From: Joyebacterum sp964521425
Lineage (GTDB): Bacteria; Joyebacterota; Joyebacteria; Joyebacterales; Joyebacteraceae
Direction: 5' to 3'
NCBI GenBank assembly: GCA_964521425.1
Contig: CAZFRO010000006.1
Span: forward strand, 1-64,000
Length of the DNA stretch: 64,000 bases
A program made the position numbers and the translations under genes. Numbering within the stretch: the first letter of the stretch is position 1; every line of letters starts with the position of its first letter. Under the pieces are notes generated by a model. That model was not told the origin of the DNA, searched no databases, and saw only the letters and a list, made by a program, of their open reading frames with translations. Below, one piece after another: positions 41,033 through 49,254 of the stretch.

Positions 41033-43206
41033 CACTGCTCACGAATCAGCCCCACGGGTGGCTATTTCTGGCTCTACTGGTGCCGGCGATTCCAATCGTG
41101 CTGTGGCTCTACAGACATCCACCCGCCTCCGTCAGCCCATCACTTAGGCGCCTTCTCATCGCGCTCAGAGTAGCCGCCGTGGTCGTTCTCGCCCTCGCTC
41201 TCGCCGAGCCCATCCTGTCTCTGACGAGAACCGTGACCGAGCGTCCCGTCGTAGCCGTTCTCGTCGATTCATCGAGGAGCATGGCCATCAGGGACGGGAC
41301 GGCAGGAGCTTGGCGTGGAGACGAGGCGATAACACTTCTGAATGAGATCATTCTTCCCAGGCTGGCACACGATGCTGAGATACGGGCGTTCGCTTTCTCC
41401 AGCGAGTCGGTTGAGCTTCCGATTCAACGATCAACCGTTGAGCGACCTGGAGCATTCGACGGCGAAGCGACCGACATCGGGGGCGCACTCCAGATGTTGG
41501 CGCGCGAGATGACAGGGAGAAACCTCGGCGCGGTCGTCCTTGTGACCGACGGAGCCGTCAACAGAGGACAGAGTCCGTATGATGAGGGCATCGGTCTGGG
41601 TGTTCCGGTATTCACGCTCGGTCTGGGCAGCTCCGAGAATGGTCCCGACATCGCAGTGAGAGAGGTCACGACGAACCGCATCTCGTACGCAGGGGAGTCG
41701 CTTCCTATCCGCGTGCGCGTGTCGAGCGTCGGGTTCGGCGAGATGCAGACCATCGTGGAGCTAAGAGAGGGCAACACTATTCTCGACACGAGGACGCTCA
41801 CCCTGTCGGCCACAGGTGAGGAGACCGAGTTCACGTTCAGGGTTGTGCCTGGCTCGCCTGGGGTGCACCGCTACACGGTGTCGATCCCGGTGGCGTCTTC
41901 CGAACTGTCGAGTGCGAACAACACGCGCATGACGGCGACAAACGCCGTGAAGGGGAGGATCAAGGTCCTGCTCCTGACCTCGCGTCCCGGGTGGGACTAC
42001 GCGTTTCTGGGACACGAACTCGAGGCCGACGGGAACGTCGATGTCACGACCCTGGCACTCGTGGAGGGTGCTGAGGCGCTATCGGAGCCGAATCTCCCAC
42101 CTACACGCGCGGCACTCTTCGAATACGATCTCATCATTCTATCGACTCCATACGATCGATTGCAGCTGAAGGATGACTGGCTGCGGGGCTTCGTCGAGGA
42201 CAGAGGAGGAGGGCTGATGGTCGTCGGGTCAGCCATCTCCGGCCTCACCGACATACTCCCGGTAGTCGCATCCGGCGCACCCGCGGGCGGACCCGCGAAT
42301 GCACCCGCGGGCGGACCCCGGGAGACCCGCGCGCGACTCACCGGAGCGGGCGAGATCTCGCAGGTGATGCGTGTTGCCGGTGACCGCATGGCAAACGTTG
42401 AACTCTGGCGCTCACTGCCTCCGGTATGGATGCCATCGAAGTCGCAGTGGGAACCGACCCCGGACGCAGACGTGCTCCTCGCAGGGATAGGAACGCTGGG
42501 CGAGGACATCCCCCTTGTTGTTTCCGCCAGACGAGGTGCGGGTGGAGTGATCGTCGTTGTCGCGGACGGGATATGGAGATGGAAGCTGTCGGGGCCGGAC
42601 GATTTGGACCTCTTCGACAGGTTCCTTGCCAACTCAGCACGGTGGCTCACGGCCAGAGGGGAACTGAAGCGGGCAGTCGCCGGGACCGACAAGGACGTTT
42701 ACTCCACCGGAGAGATGGTGAGATTGTCCGCGCAGGTCTACGGGGATGACTTCAGGCTGACGCGCGACGCACTGGTCACGGTCGATGTCGCACGGGGCGA
42801 AGGTGCTGCGCCGGTGAGATCGCTCTCCCTCGAGCCCGACGGCGACTTCTACCGGATCGACCTCGAGCCGCTTGCGCCGGGGCGGTATCTGTATGAGGCC
42901 GCTGCCGAGGTGGCTGGGGAGATCGTGGGGTTAGCTCGTGGAGAGTTCATCGTGGAGGAGTTCAGCCTGGAGGACTCCGAGGTCAGAAGACGACCTGCGC
43001 TTCTCAGGAAGCTCGGGGAGGAGAGCGGCGGTGGGTACTTCACGCCCCCGACGCTCGACGGGTTCCCGGACTCCGTGCCGCTTGCCTGGACGACGCGGCT
43101 TGCCGCCCGTGAGATAGAACTGTGGGATTCGCCGTGGCTTCTGACGGTATTCGTCGGGCTCCTCGGTGTCGAGTGGACGCTACGCAGAAGGAAGGGGCTG
43201 CCGTAG
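41029..43206 (+). CDS. membrane protein with VWA domain and GATase1-like region
   Basis: A 725-residue protein. Two N-terminal membrane segments (about 12-26 and 40-62) are followed by a VWA domain starting VVAVLVDSSRSMAI near residue 76, with the DxSxS metal-site motif. A CARDB/Ig-like part follows near 220-310, then a flavodoxin/GATase1-like region (KVLLLTSRPGWDYAFL near 321; FVEDRGGGLMVVGSA near 388). Another beta domain precedes a last membrane segment near the end, so most of the protein is extracytoplasmic. The GTG overlaps the debranching stop codon (GTGA). Proteins of this plan are common in FCB and planctomycete genomes but their function is unknown. Confidence 0.75.
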   Translation: MTLLTNQPHGWLFLALLVPAIPIVLWLYRHPPASVSPSLRRLLIALRVAAVVVLALALAEPILSLTRTVTERPVVAVLVDSSRSMAIRDGTAGAWRGDEAITLLNEIILPRLAHDAEIRAFAFSSESVELPIQRSTVERPGAFDGEATDIGGALQMLAREMTGRNLGAVVLVTDGAVNRGQSPYDEGIGLGVPVFTLGLGSSENGPDIAVREVTTNRISYAGESLPIRVRVSSVGFGEMQTIVELREGNTILDTRTLTLSATGEETEFTFRVVPGSPGVHRYTVSIPVASSELSSANNTRMTATNAVKGRIKVLLLTSRPGWDYAFLGHELEADGNVDVTTLALVEGAEALSEPNLPPTRAALFEYDLIILSTPYDRLQLKDDWLRGFVEDRGGGLMVVGSAISGLTDILPVVASGAPAGGPANAPAGGPRETRARLTGAGEISQVMRVAGDRMANVELWRSLPPVWMPSKSQWEPTPDADVLLAGIGTLGEDIPLVVSARRGAGGVIVVVADGIWRWKLSGPDDLDLFDRFLANSARWLTARGELKRAVAGTDKDVYSTGEMVRLSAQVYGDDFRLTRDALVTVDVARGEGAAPVRSLSLEPDGDFYRIDLEPLAPGRYLYEAAAEVAGEIVGLARGEFIVEEFSLEDSEVRRRPALLRKLGEESGGGYFTPPTLDGFPDSVPLAWTTRLAAREIELWDSPWLLTVFVGLLGVEWTLRRRKGLP
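42277..42324. repeat. 24-base direct repeat inside the VWA gene
   Basis: GCACCCGCGGGCGGACCC is repeated at 42277 and 42301 in units of 24 bases, encoding an Ala/Pro/Gly-rich linker (APAGGPAN APAGGP). It looks like a recent slippage duplication. Confidence 0.65.
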
Positions 43207-43230
43207 AGCGATAACGAACAGATTAGGTTT

Positions 43231-43266
43231 GGTCGTGACGGTCGTGACGGTCGTGACGGTCGTGAG
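43231..43266. repeat. 9-base microsatellite-like tandem repeat upstream of the LTD gene
   Basis: GGTCGTGAC occurs three times in a row, followed by GGTCGTGAG, ending just before the GGGAGG ribosome-binding site of the gene at 43275. Repeat-number changes here could alter translation of that gene. Confidence 0.8.
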
Positions 43267-43274
43267 GGAGGTGG

Positions 43275-45023
43275 ATGATGGCGTGTGGTCGACCGCGGCC
43301 CCTGTTGTACGGATTCCTTTCAGTCCCCCCTTCGATTACCCGTGTCATTGTTCCCCGCATCCTGCCGCTTCTTGTGGCGGCAGCGCTCTTCCTTCACTTA
43401 CCCCTGACATTGAGCGCGAACGTCGTCATCAACGAAGTCCTCTACGATCCCAACGGGAGCGATAGCGGGCACGAGTTCGTTGAACTCATGAACTGCGGAG
43501 CTTCGGGCATTCTGCTTACGGGCTGGGTGCTCGAGACCGGCAATGGCGCCAATCCCGATGACTGGACCGTGGAGTGGATAGGTGGGGATCTCGACTACCT
43601 CGATCCGGGCGGGATCTTCCTGATAGGCGAGAGCGATGTTGTCCCGGTCCCGGACTACGAGACGCCGCTCGATCTTCAGAACGGCCCCGACGCCGCGCGT
43701 CTGACCGATGGCCTTCAAGTCGTGGATCTTGTTGGCTGGGGCGAACCGCTCTTCCAGGGATACTACGAAGGCTCGCCCGCGGAGGACGCGGCCTCCGGCT
43801 ACTCGCTTGCACGCATTCCTGATTGCTACGACCACGATGCCAACAGCCTCGACTTCTCCTCCTCAATCCCCACCCCCGGGTACCGGAATGCGCTCGAACA
43901 CGATCTCGCCATTCACGTCCTCCACTCCGGGAGGGTGATCCTGCCCGCCGATGAGCCCGTGTGGGTCGAGTGCAGGATTGAAAACGTCGGATCCGTTCCG
44001 ATAGAGGCGGGAAGCGCCCTCCTTCGACTGTTCACCGATGATTCACAGCTTCCGACGGCAGCAGAGACCGTGAATGAAGAGCTGGCGCCGAGGGACACGC
44101 TCCTGATGTCGCTCACCTGGAACTCGCCTGCCGCAGGCTATCACACCGCGAGAGTTGCTCTCGATCACGGCGAGGATGACAGCACGGACAACAACACGGC
44201 GACGACGTCCTTCACGGTCGGTCGCGCGGGCGCTCTCGTGGCGCTGAATGAGATTATGCACTCCCCGCTCGAAGGCGCCACGGAGTGGCTCGAGCTTGTG
44301 AACGTCAGCGGCGAGTCTCTTAGTCTTGCCGGATGGATGATCGGGGACGATGTCGATGCATCCATGATCTCATCGGTCATCCCTGGTGAGGAGATACTGC
44401 TTTCGCCTGGCGGCTTCCTTGTCGTGGCACGTGATCCCGAGCTTGTCACGGCAGCAGCGCCCGTTGTCGAGAGCGAACATTGGGAGGCGCTGAGCGTGAA
44501 TGACCATGTAGCGCTACTCGATCGGTTCGGGACTCCGATCGATGTCGTGATCTACTCGAGCAACTGGGGCGGCGACAAGGGGATATCACTTGAACGCGCC
44601 CGCCCGGAGATGCCGTCGGATGACGCCAACAACTGGGGAGGATGCGTGGCGCCCGAGGGAGGGACGCCGGGGCGCACAAACAGCATCCACATCGCGCGCC
44701 TCCCGTCCGACGGACGACTGACGGTCTCGCCGAACCCGTTCACTCCTGACGGTGACGGGCATGACGATCGCACGGTCATTCACTTCGACCTGCCGGTAGC
44801 GCGGGCCACCATCAGGCTTGCGGTCTTCGATCTCAAGGGGCGCGTCCGTGCCGTTCTGGAGGACCTGGTGGCCACATCGGGACGGCATGAGCTCATCTGG
44901 AATGGGGAAGATGACAACGGTCTAGTGCTTCCCTCCGGGCTCTACGTGCTTCTTCTTGAGGCAATCGATGCCCGCGCCGGCGTCATCGTGAGGGCAAAAG
45001 CCGCGGTCGCACTGGTCCGCTAG
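43275..45023 (+). CDS. secreted protein with two lamin-tail domains and a FlgD-like C-terminus
   Basis: A 582-residue exported protein. After a hydrophobic signal region come a lamin-tail domain (about 52-175; VVINEVLYDPNGSDSGHEFVEL), a CARDB-like Ig domain (about 215-320), a second lamin-tail domain (about 325-455; LVALNEIMHSPLEGATEWLEL) and a FlgD-like C-terminal module (SPNPFTPDGDGHDD...WNGEDDNG). The lamin-tail fold is associated with extracellular or nuclease-linked proteins in bacteria; no nuclease domain is present here. GGGAGG precedes the start; ATG 43278 is an equally good alternative. A surface adhesin role is plausible but not shown. Confidence 0.8.
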   Translation: MMACGRPRPLLYGFLSVPPSITRVIVPRILPLLVAAALFLHLPLTLSANVVINEVLYDPNGSDSGHEFVELMNCGASGILLTGWVLETGNGANPDDWTVEWIGGDLDYLDPGGIFLIGESDVVPVPDYETPLDLQNGPDAARLTDGLQVVDLVGWGEPLFQGYYEGSPAEDAASGYSLARIPDCYDHDANSLDFSSSIPTPGYRNALEHDLAIHVLHSGRVILPADEPVWVECRIENVGSVPIEAGSALLRLFTDDSQLPTAAETVNEELAPRDTLLMSLTWNSPAAGYHTARVALDHGEDDSTDNNTATTSFTVGRAGALVALNEIMHSPLEGATEWLELVNVSGESLSLAGWMIGDDVDASMISSVIPGEEILLSPGGFLVVARDPELVTAAAPVVESEHWEALSVNDHVALLDRFGTPIDVVIYSSNWGGDKGISLERARPEMPSDDANNWGGCVAPEGGTPGRTNSIHIARLPSDGRLTVSPNPFTPDGDGHDDRTVIHFDLPVARATIRLAVFDLKGRVRAVLEDLVATSGRHELIWNGEDDNGLVLPSGLYVLLLEAIDARAGVIVRAKAAVALVR

Positions 45024-45033
45024 GAGGCGCCGG

Positions 45034-45834
45034 ATGAAACCTATGTTTCTCGTCGTTCTTGTGTGCATCTCGTCTCTCGCCTCGGCTTTCCCCGCTCCTG
45101 CCTCGTTCGAACTCGATCGGCCCTCCGCGGCCAGAGCGGGAGCTCTCGATGTCCTACCGGATATGGGACTCGTCTCTCTCGCCACGCGATCCGGATCACG
45201 GGGTCACATCGTCCTGTCGGCGGCCGAGCACTATGGGCTTCAAGAGGTGAGGTCGTTTGCGGTGGGGACAAGGCTCAGCCTTGGAGACGGCGAGCTTGTC
45301 CTGGACGGATCGGTCATGGGCTCCTCCCTCTATCGGGAGCAGTCTCTCAACGTCGGATGGGGAACTCCGGTCGGCGAAGGCGGAGCCATCCGCTTGAGCG
45401 CCCATGTGATGGAGATCACGGCTGCCGGTCTTGAAAGCAGGTGGGCGGTCGCGCTCGACCCCGCGGTGCTGTGGCTTCTTCGTGGAAGGGTGGCCGCGGA
45501 GCTGGCGCTCGCAAACGCGACAGGCGTGTCGATGGGGGACTCCCCGGTCTCTTCCTCCGCACACGGCCGGCTGGCTCTCGTCCTCGATGACGCGGTGCTC
45601 GGGCTGGCCATGGAGAGCGAGCCCGGGTTTCCATACTCATTCAGCATGGGTCTTGAACTCAGGGCCAGCGATCAGTTTCGGTTGCGAGCCGGCGGTGGTA
45701 CAGAACCCGGGCGCGTGGCGGTCGGCTTCGGGATCGGTGCGAAACGTCCTCGCCGGCCGGTCGTGGACCTTGCGTGGCAGTGGCATCCCCGTCTTGGAGG
45801 GTCCACATTTGTGTCGATATCGTTCGGGTTATAG
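45034..45834 (+). CDS. exported beta-barrel-like protein of unknown function
   Basis: A 266-residue protein with a clear signal peptide (MKPMFLVVLVCISSLASAFPAP). The RPSAARAGALDVLPDMGL start and alternating strands ending in FVSISFGL suggest a small PorV-like or PorQ-like outer-membrane barrel, though no family is certain. It begins ten bases after the lamin-tail gene. Its 3' end contains the ribosome-binding site and TTG start of the HhH-barrel gene, so the two are translationally coupled and may work together. Confidence 0.65.
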   Translation: MKPMFLVVLVCISSLASAFPAPASFELDRPSAARAGALDVLPDMGLVSLATRSGSRGHIVLSAAEHYGLQEVRSFAVGTRLSLGDGELVLDGSVMGSSLYREQSLNVGWGTPVGEGGAIRLSAHVMEITAAGLESRWAVALDPAVLWLLRGRVAAELALANATGVSMGDSPVSSSAHGRLALVLDDAVLGLAMESEPGFPYSFSMGLELRASDQFRLRAGGGTEPGRVAVGFGIGAKRPRRPVVDLAWQWHPRLGGSTFVSISFGL

Positions 45835-47866
45835 AGGGCAGAGAAGAGGCAGCCGCTGCCCTGCGGCGCTGCTTCTCAGTACGCTCCTTCTCATGACGGC
45901 GACGACAGCCGTGTGCGATGAACTGCAGGAGTGGCTCCTACCGGTCACTGATGAGCTCCTTTCGGACGACGGCGGCGATGAGAGCGCGGTGGCGGATTGG
46001 GTGATTCGGGAGGCAGCGGCCTTCAGGGCGAACCCCGTAGATCTCAACAGCTGTTCTCTCTCGGATCTTCTGCTTGTTCCCTTCATCGATCCCGCCTCTG
46101 CCGCAGCCGTCCTCCAGTACCGCGAGGAGAGGGGAGAGCTTATAAGCCTCAGTGACCTTGTCGGCTTCAGGGGGCTTACGGTGGCGTCGGTCGCCGCCCT
46201 TGCGCCGTACGTCGTCGTGCCAGTGTTGGATGCAGGTGGCGTGCTCACCGCCACCGAAGGTGTCCCGGATGGAGCCGTCGATCCACCCGCCAAAGGAGTG
46301 GGCCTGGCCTGGAACCTCACGACGAGGTTGGCGGGAAGCCGCGGCGGTTCAGATGACCCTGTGTGGGTTGGATGGGAGGATCCCCTTGCCGGGGCGAGAA
46401 CGTGCATTCGCCTGCGCGTCTCTCGTGGCGACCGCTTGAGTGCAGGTGTTGCGTTTGAGAAGGACCCCGGCGAAAGCAACCCCGCCGACCACGTGGCAGC
46501 GCATATCACATGGAAGGGATCGTACGGACATGCCATAGCAGGAGACTTCAACCTGCGTTGGGGACAGGGACTCATAGCAGGACCGCAGGGCATGGCGACC
46601 TCCGAGCGTCTTCCCGGTTCGCGTGATCGTACAAAGGGATACGACGGCATGTCCGAGACGGCGGCGCGCCGGGGAATCACGGCCACCGGAACGATCGGGC
46701 GGGCGTCGCTGGGATTCATCACGGCGCGGACGCATCTCGATGCAACGATTGACGAGAGCGGCAGCGTAACGTCCGTTCGAGCCTCCGGGTATCACAGAAC
46801 GGAGAGTGAGAGAGAGGGGAAGGACGTGCTCACGGAGACGATCGCCGGTGGCCGCGTGACGGCGTCGGTTCTCGGTGACACGGGAGGTCGCGACTCACCG
46901 GGGCAACATCCGGATCAACCATCGCTGACCCTGGGCGCAAGCCTGCTCCGATTCGCCTTCGATCCTCCGCTGGCCCAGGGGGATCCCCTGAGGCAGCGCT
47001 ACCGCCTCAGTGGGTCCGAGGTGACACTGGCTTCACTCGATGCCGTTCTCATATCCGGGGATTGGAGAACGGGGGTTGAGTTCGCTCGCTCGACCGCGGG
47101 AGGCAGTGCGCTTCTGGCAGGCGTGAGAGTGCGCTTGGGCGCGGTGCGATCATCGCTGGGATGCGGCTATCAGTCGGAGAGCTTCCGGAGTCCCCTCGGC
47201 TCATCCCTCCCCGGGACATCCGGGGGCACGAATGCCCTCGCCGCGTGGCTCAATCTGTCCTATACAGCCCGGGGCGCATGGAGGATCTGGGGGGTCGCCC
47301 GCATGACGGGCCATCCGTGGAGGACCTACCACAACACTCTTCCCGAGCCCTCCGGTCTGATCGAGCTCGGGACGGAGCTGAACCTGCAAGGCGTCGGGAG
47401 AATCACGTTCGGCGGGAGGCTCCGCGCGCGGTCTGTCGAGGATGGGGAGCCTGAGACAACAGGGCGGGAGGAGGTCCAGACGCAGTGGGTCGTCCTTCGG
47501 TCGTCCGGCGCCGGGGACCTGCGGCTGGCAATCCGTCGTTCGGTTGCGGACCTGGACGGTGTCCGGCTGGGGAAGGCTGTGGCCTTGAGCACGCGATCCA
47601 CGATGCAACTGACCGGACGCGTCGCTCTGGATTTCGGGACCGTGACTATCACAAGCGAGGGGCAGAGATGCGGGATCACACACTACGAGCCGGGACTCAC
47701 CGGGGAGATGGGGCTTCGGACCTTGAACGACCCCGGAACGAGGTGGTATATTCGGGCTCGGACAACCACTTTCAGTAGCATCTCCGCTACGGCCCGCCTG
47801 GCCGGCGGACTTGAGCCGGGGCGTCTGGAGTTCGGCATTGGACTCGATGCCCGGGGCTGGCAGTAG
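45809..47866 (+). CDS. exported helix-hairpin-helix (ComEA-like) protein with predicted beta-barrel
   Basis: A 685-residue exported protein. TTG 45809 is chosen because GGAGGG lies seven bases upstream and the sequence that follows forms a complete signal peptide: basic start, then AALLLSTLLLMTATTAVC. The frame is open further upstream but only as an overlap with the previous gene. Residues about 70-135 form tandem helix-hairpin-helix units (PVDLNSCSLSDLLLVPFID...LISLSDLVGFRGLTVASVAAL), as in the DNA receptor ComEA. The remaining 540 residues look like a beta-barrel with short strands. HhH plus barrel proteins occur in Bacteroidota-related genomes without known function; binding of DNA or another polymer at the cell surface is possible. 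Confidence 0.7.
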   Translation: MCRYRSGYRGQRRGSRCPAALLLSTLLLMTATTAVCDELQEWLLPVTDELLSDDGGDESAVADWVIREAAAFRANPVDLNSCSLSDLLLVPFIDPASAAAVLQYREERGELISLSDLVGFRGLTVASVAALAPYVVVPVLDAGGVLTATEGVPDGAVDPPAKGVGLAWNLTTRLAGSRGGSDDPVWVGWEDPLAGARTCIRLRVSRGDRLSAGVAFEKDPGESNPADHVAAHITWKGSYGHAIAGDFNLRWGQGLIAGPQGMATSERLPGSRDRTKGYDGMSETAARRGITATGTIGRASLGFITARTHLDATIDESGSVTSVRASGYHRTESEREGKDVLTETIAGGRVTASVLGDTGGRDSPGQHPDQPSLTLGASLLRFAFDPPLAQGDPLRQRYRLSGSEVTLASLDAVLISGDWRTGVEFARSTAGGSALLAGVRVRLGAVRSSLGCGYQSESFRSPLGSSLPGTSGGTNALAAWLNLSYTARGAWRIWGVARMTGHPWRTYHNTLPEPSGLIELGTELNLQGVGRITFGGRLRARSVEDGEPETTGREEVQTQWVVLRSSGAGDLRLAIRRSVADLDGVRLGKAVALSTRSTMQLTGRVALDFGTVTITSEGQRCGITHYEPGLTGEMGLRTLNDPGTRWYIRARTTTFSSISATARLAGGLEPGRLEFGIGLDARGWQ

Positions 47867-47881
47867 GCCTGTTCACAGACG

Positions 47882-47903
47882 GCGCGCGTGGTGCGCGCTT
47901 CTC
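47882..47903 (+). terminator. GC-rich hairpin with T-rich tail after the HhH-barrel gene
   Basis: GCGCGC at 47882-47887 and GCGCGC at 47893-47898 pair around GTGGT, followed by TTCTCTATCT. It lies between the surface-protein run and preT and is a plausible terminator of the long operon. Confidence 0.45.
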
Positions 47904-47928
47904 TATCTCCGACACCGAGGAGTCCCCT

Positions 47929-49254
47929 ATGACCAACGAAGGCACAGCGCAGGCGTCGTTCGACGAGACCGGTCGAAGCTACGCTCCGCATGAGGCGGTG
48001 ATCGAAGCATCGCGTTGCCTCATGTGTGAGGATCCGCCCTGCAATACGGGCTGTCCGGCCAGCGTCGATGTCAGACGCTTCATCCGGAAGATACGCTTCG
48101 GGAATCACCGAGGCGCTTCGCGTCTCATCCGTGAGGCGAACATCATGGTCGGGATCTGTGGCCGCGTCTGTCCACAGGAGATGCTCTGTATGGAGCATTG
48201 CACCCGGACCAATCTCGATACACCGATAGATATCGCCGGACTCCAGCGATTCGCAGGCGACGTCGAGTTGGCGTCCTTAGCACCTCTGCCCGACTCCGCA
48301 GAGGATCGCAAGGAGCGCGTCGCCATTATCGGCGCGGGCCCCGCCGGTCTGGGAGCGGCGGTTGAGCTCAGGAAGAGCGGCGTAGGGGTCACGGTCTTCG
48401 AGAAGTCCGGTGCTGTGGGCGGTGTACTGACGAGTGGGATTCCACCGTTTCGCCTGGACCAGATCTTCGCTGCTGAGGAGCTCGACTATGTTCGCCGTCT
48501 GGGCGCCGATGTGCAGCTCAAGCAGGCTGCAGCTGAGCCCGCCGAGCTTCTTGGGCAAGGGTTTGGCGCCGTCTTCATCGGAATAGGGCTCGGGCGTCCG
48601 TACACAATCGGCCTCGACGGCGAGGATCTGCCACGCGTTCACATCGCCTCAGATCTTCTGACCGCTATCTCCATGGGGGAACGTCCCGTCCTCGGATCGC
48701 GCGTGGTCGTGATCGGCGGCGGCAACGTGGCCATGGACGCAGCGATGGCTGCGCTGAGGCTCGGCGCGGACCGCGTGGACGTCTGCTGCCTGGAGTCGTA
48801 CGAGGAGATGCCGGCCTTCCGGTCAGAGATCGAGGAGGTCCAGTCGGAAGGCATCGTCTTCCATACACGCACGAGGCCCGTCCGGATCGTCGCGGAAGGG
48901 AACAAGGTCGTAGGATACGAGGGCAAGGGGATCCGCTGGAAGGAACCGGGTCTTCTGATTCCCTCAAACGCAGTTGATGTGCCTGGAACAGAGTTCGGTC
49001 TTGCCGCAGACAGCATCATCGAGGCGATCGGGACGGGAGTCCTGGACCGCTTTGAGGGAGTGGAGACCGACAAGCGCGGTGTCGTTCGCACTGATCCCGA
49101 GACGATGGCGACGTCGCTTTCGGGCGTCTTCGCAGGCGGCGACGTCGTGAGCGGTGGCGCCACGGCGGTCAGAGCCTACGCCGAAGGCAAGAGGGCTGCG
49201 GAGGGCATCATCGCCTTCCTTGACTCCCGTGGTACCGAAGGAGGTGGGCGCTGA
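47929..49254 (+). CDS. preT: NAD-dependent dihydropyrimidine dehydrogenase subunit PreT
   Basis: The FAD/NADH-binding subunit that, with PreA, reduces uracil and thymine to dihydropyrimidines. The N-terminal region carries the Fer4_20 cysteine array (CLMCEDPPCNTGCPASVDV, then MVGICGRVCPQEMLCMEHC). An FAD-binding AIIGAGPAGLGAAVELRKSG lies near residue 125 and an NAD-binding VVVIGGGNVAMDAAMAALR near 260. A C-terminal GVFAGGDVVSGGATAVRAYAEG FAD segment follows. Its 441 residues fit PreT. GAGGAG is six bases before the ATG. TGATG joins it to preA. A glutamate-synthase small-subunit-like homologue is the alternative for this gene alone, but the preA neighbour decides. Confidence 0.92.
   Translation: MTNEGTAQASFDETGRSYAPHEAVIEASRCLMCEDPPCNTGCPASVDVRRFIRKIRFGNHRGASRLIREANIMVGICGRVCPQEMLCMEHCTRTNLDTPIDIAGLQRFAGDVELASLAPLPDSAEDRKERVAIIGAGPAGLGAAVELRKSGVGVTVFEKSGAVGGVLTSGIPPFRLDQIFAAEELDYVRRLGADVQLKQAAAEPAELLGQGFGAVFIGIGLGRPYTIGLDGEDLPRVHIASDLLTAISMGERPVLGSRVVVIGGGNVAMDAAMAALRLGADRVDVCCLESYEEMPAFRSEIEEVQSEGIVFHTRTRPVRIVAEGNKVVGYEGKGIRWKEPGLLIPSNAVDVPGTEFGLAADSIIEAIGTGVLDRFEGVETDKRGVVRTDPETMATSLSGVFAGGDVVSGGATAVRAYAEGKRAAEGIIAFLDSRGTEGGGR

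Noticed and set aside
43231..43266. CRISPR array
   Set aside because: The repeat unit is nine bases with no spacers and no cas genes nearby.
45431..45808. 5' extension of the HhH-barrel gene
   Set aside because: This part overlaps the previous gene in another frame and encodes a composition unlike a protein; the signal peptide and ribosome-binding site place the start at 45809.
21253..47866. A SusC/SusD or TonB-dependent polysaccharide utilisation locus
   Set aside because: None of the barrels shows a plug domain, TonB box or SusD-like TPR partner.
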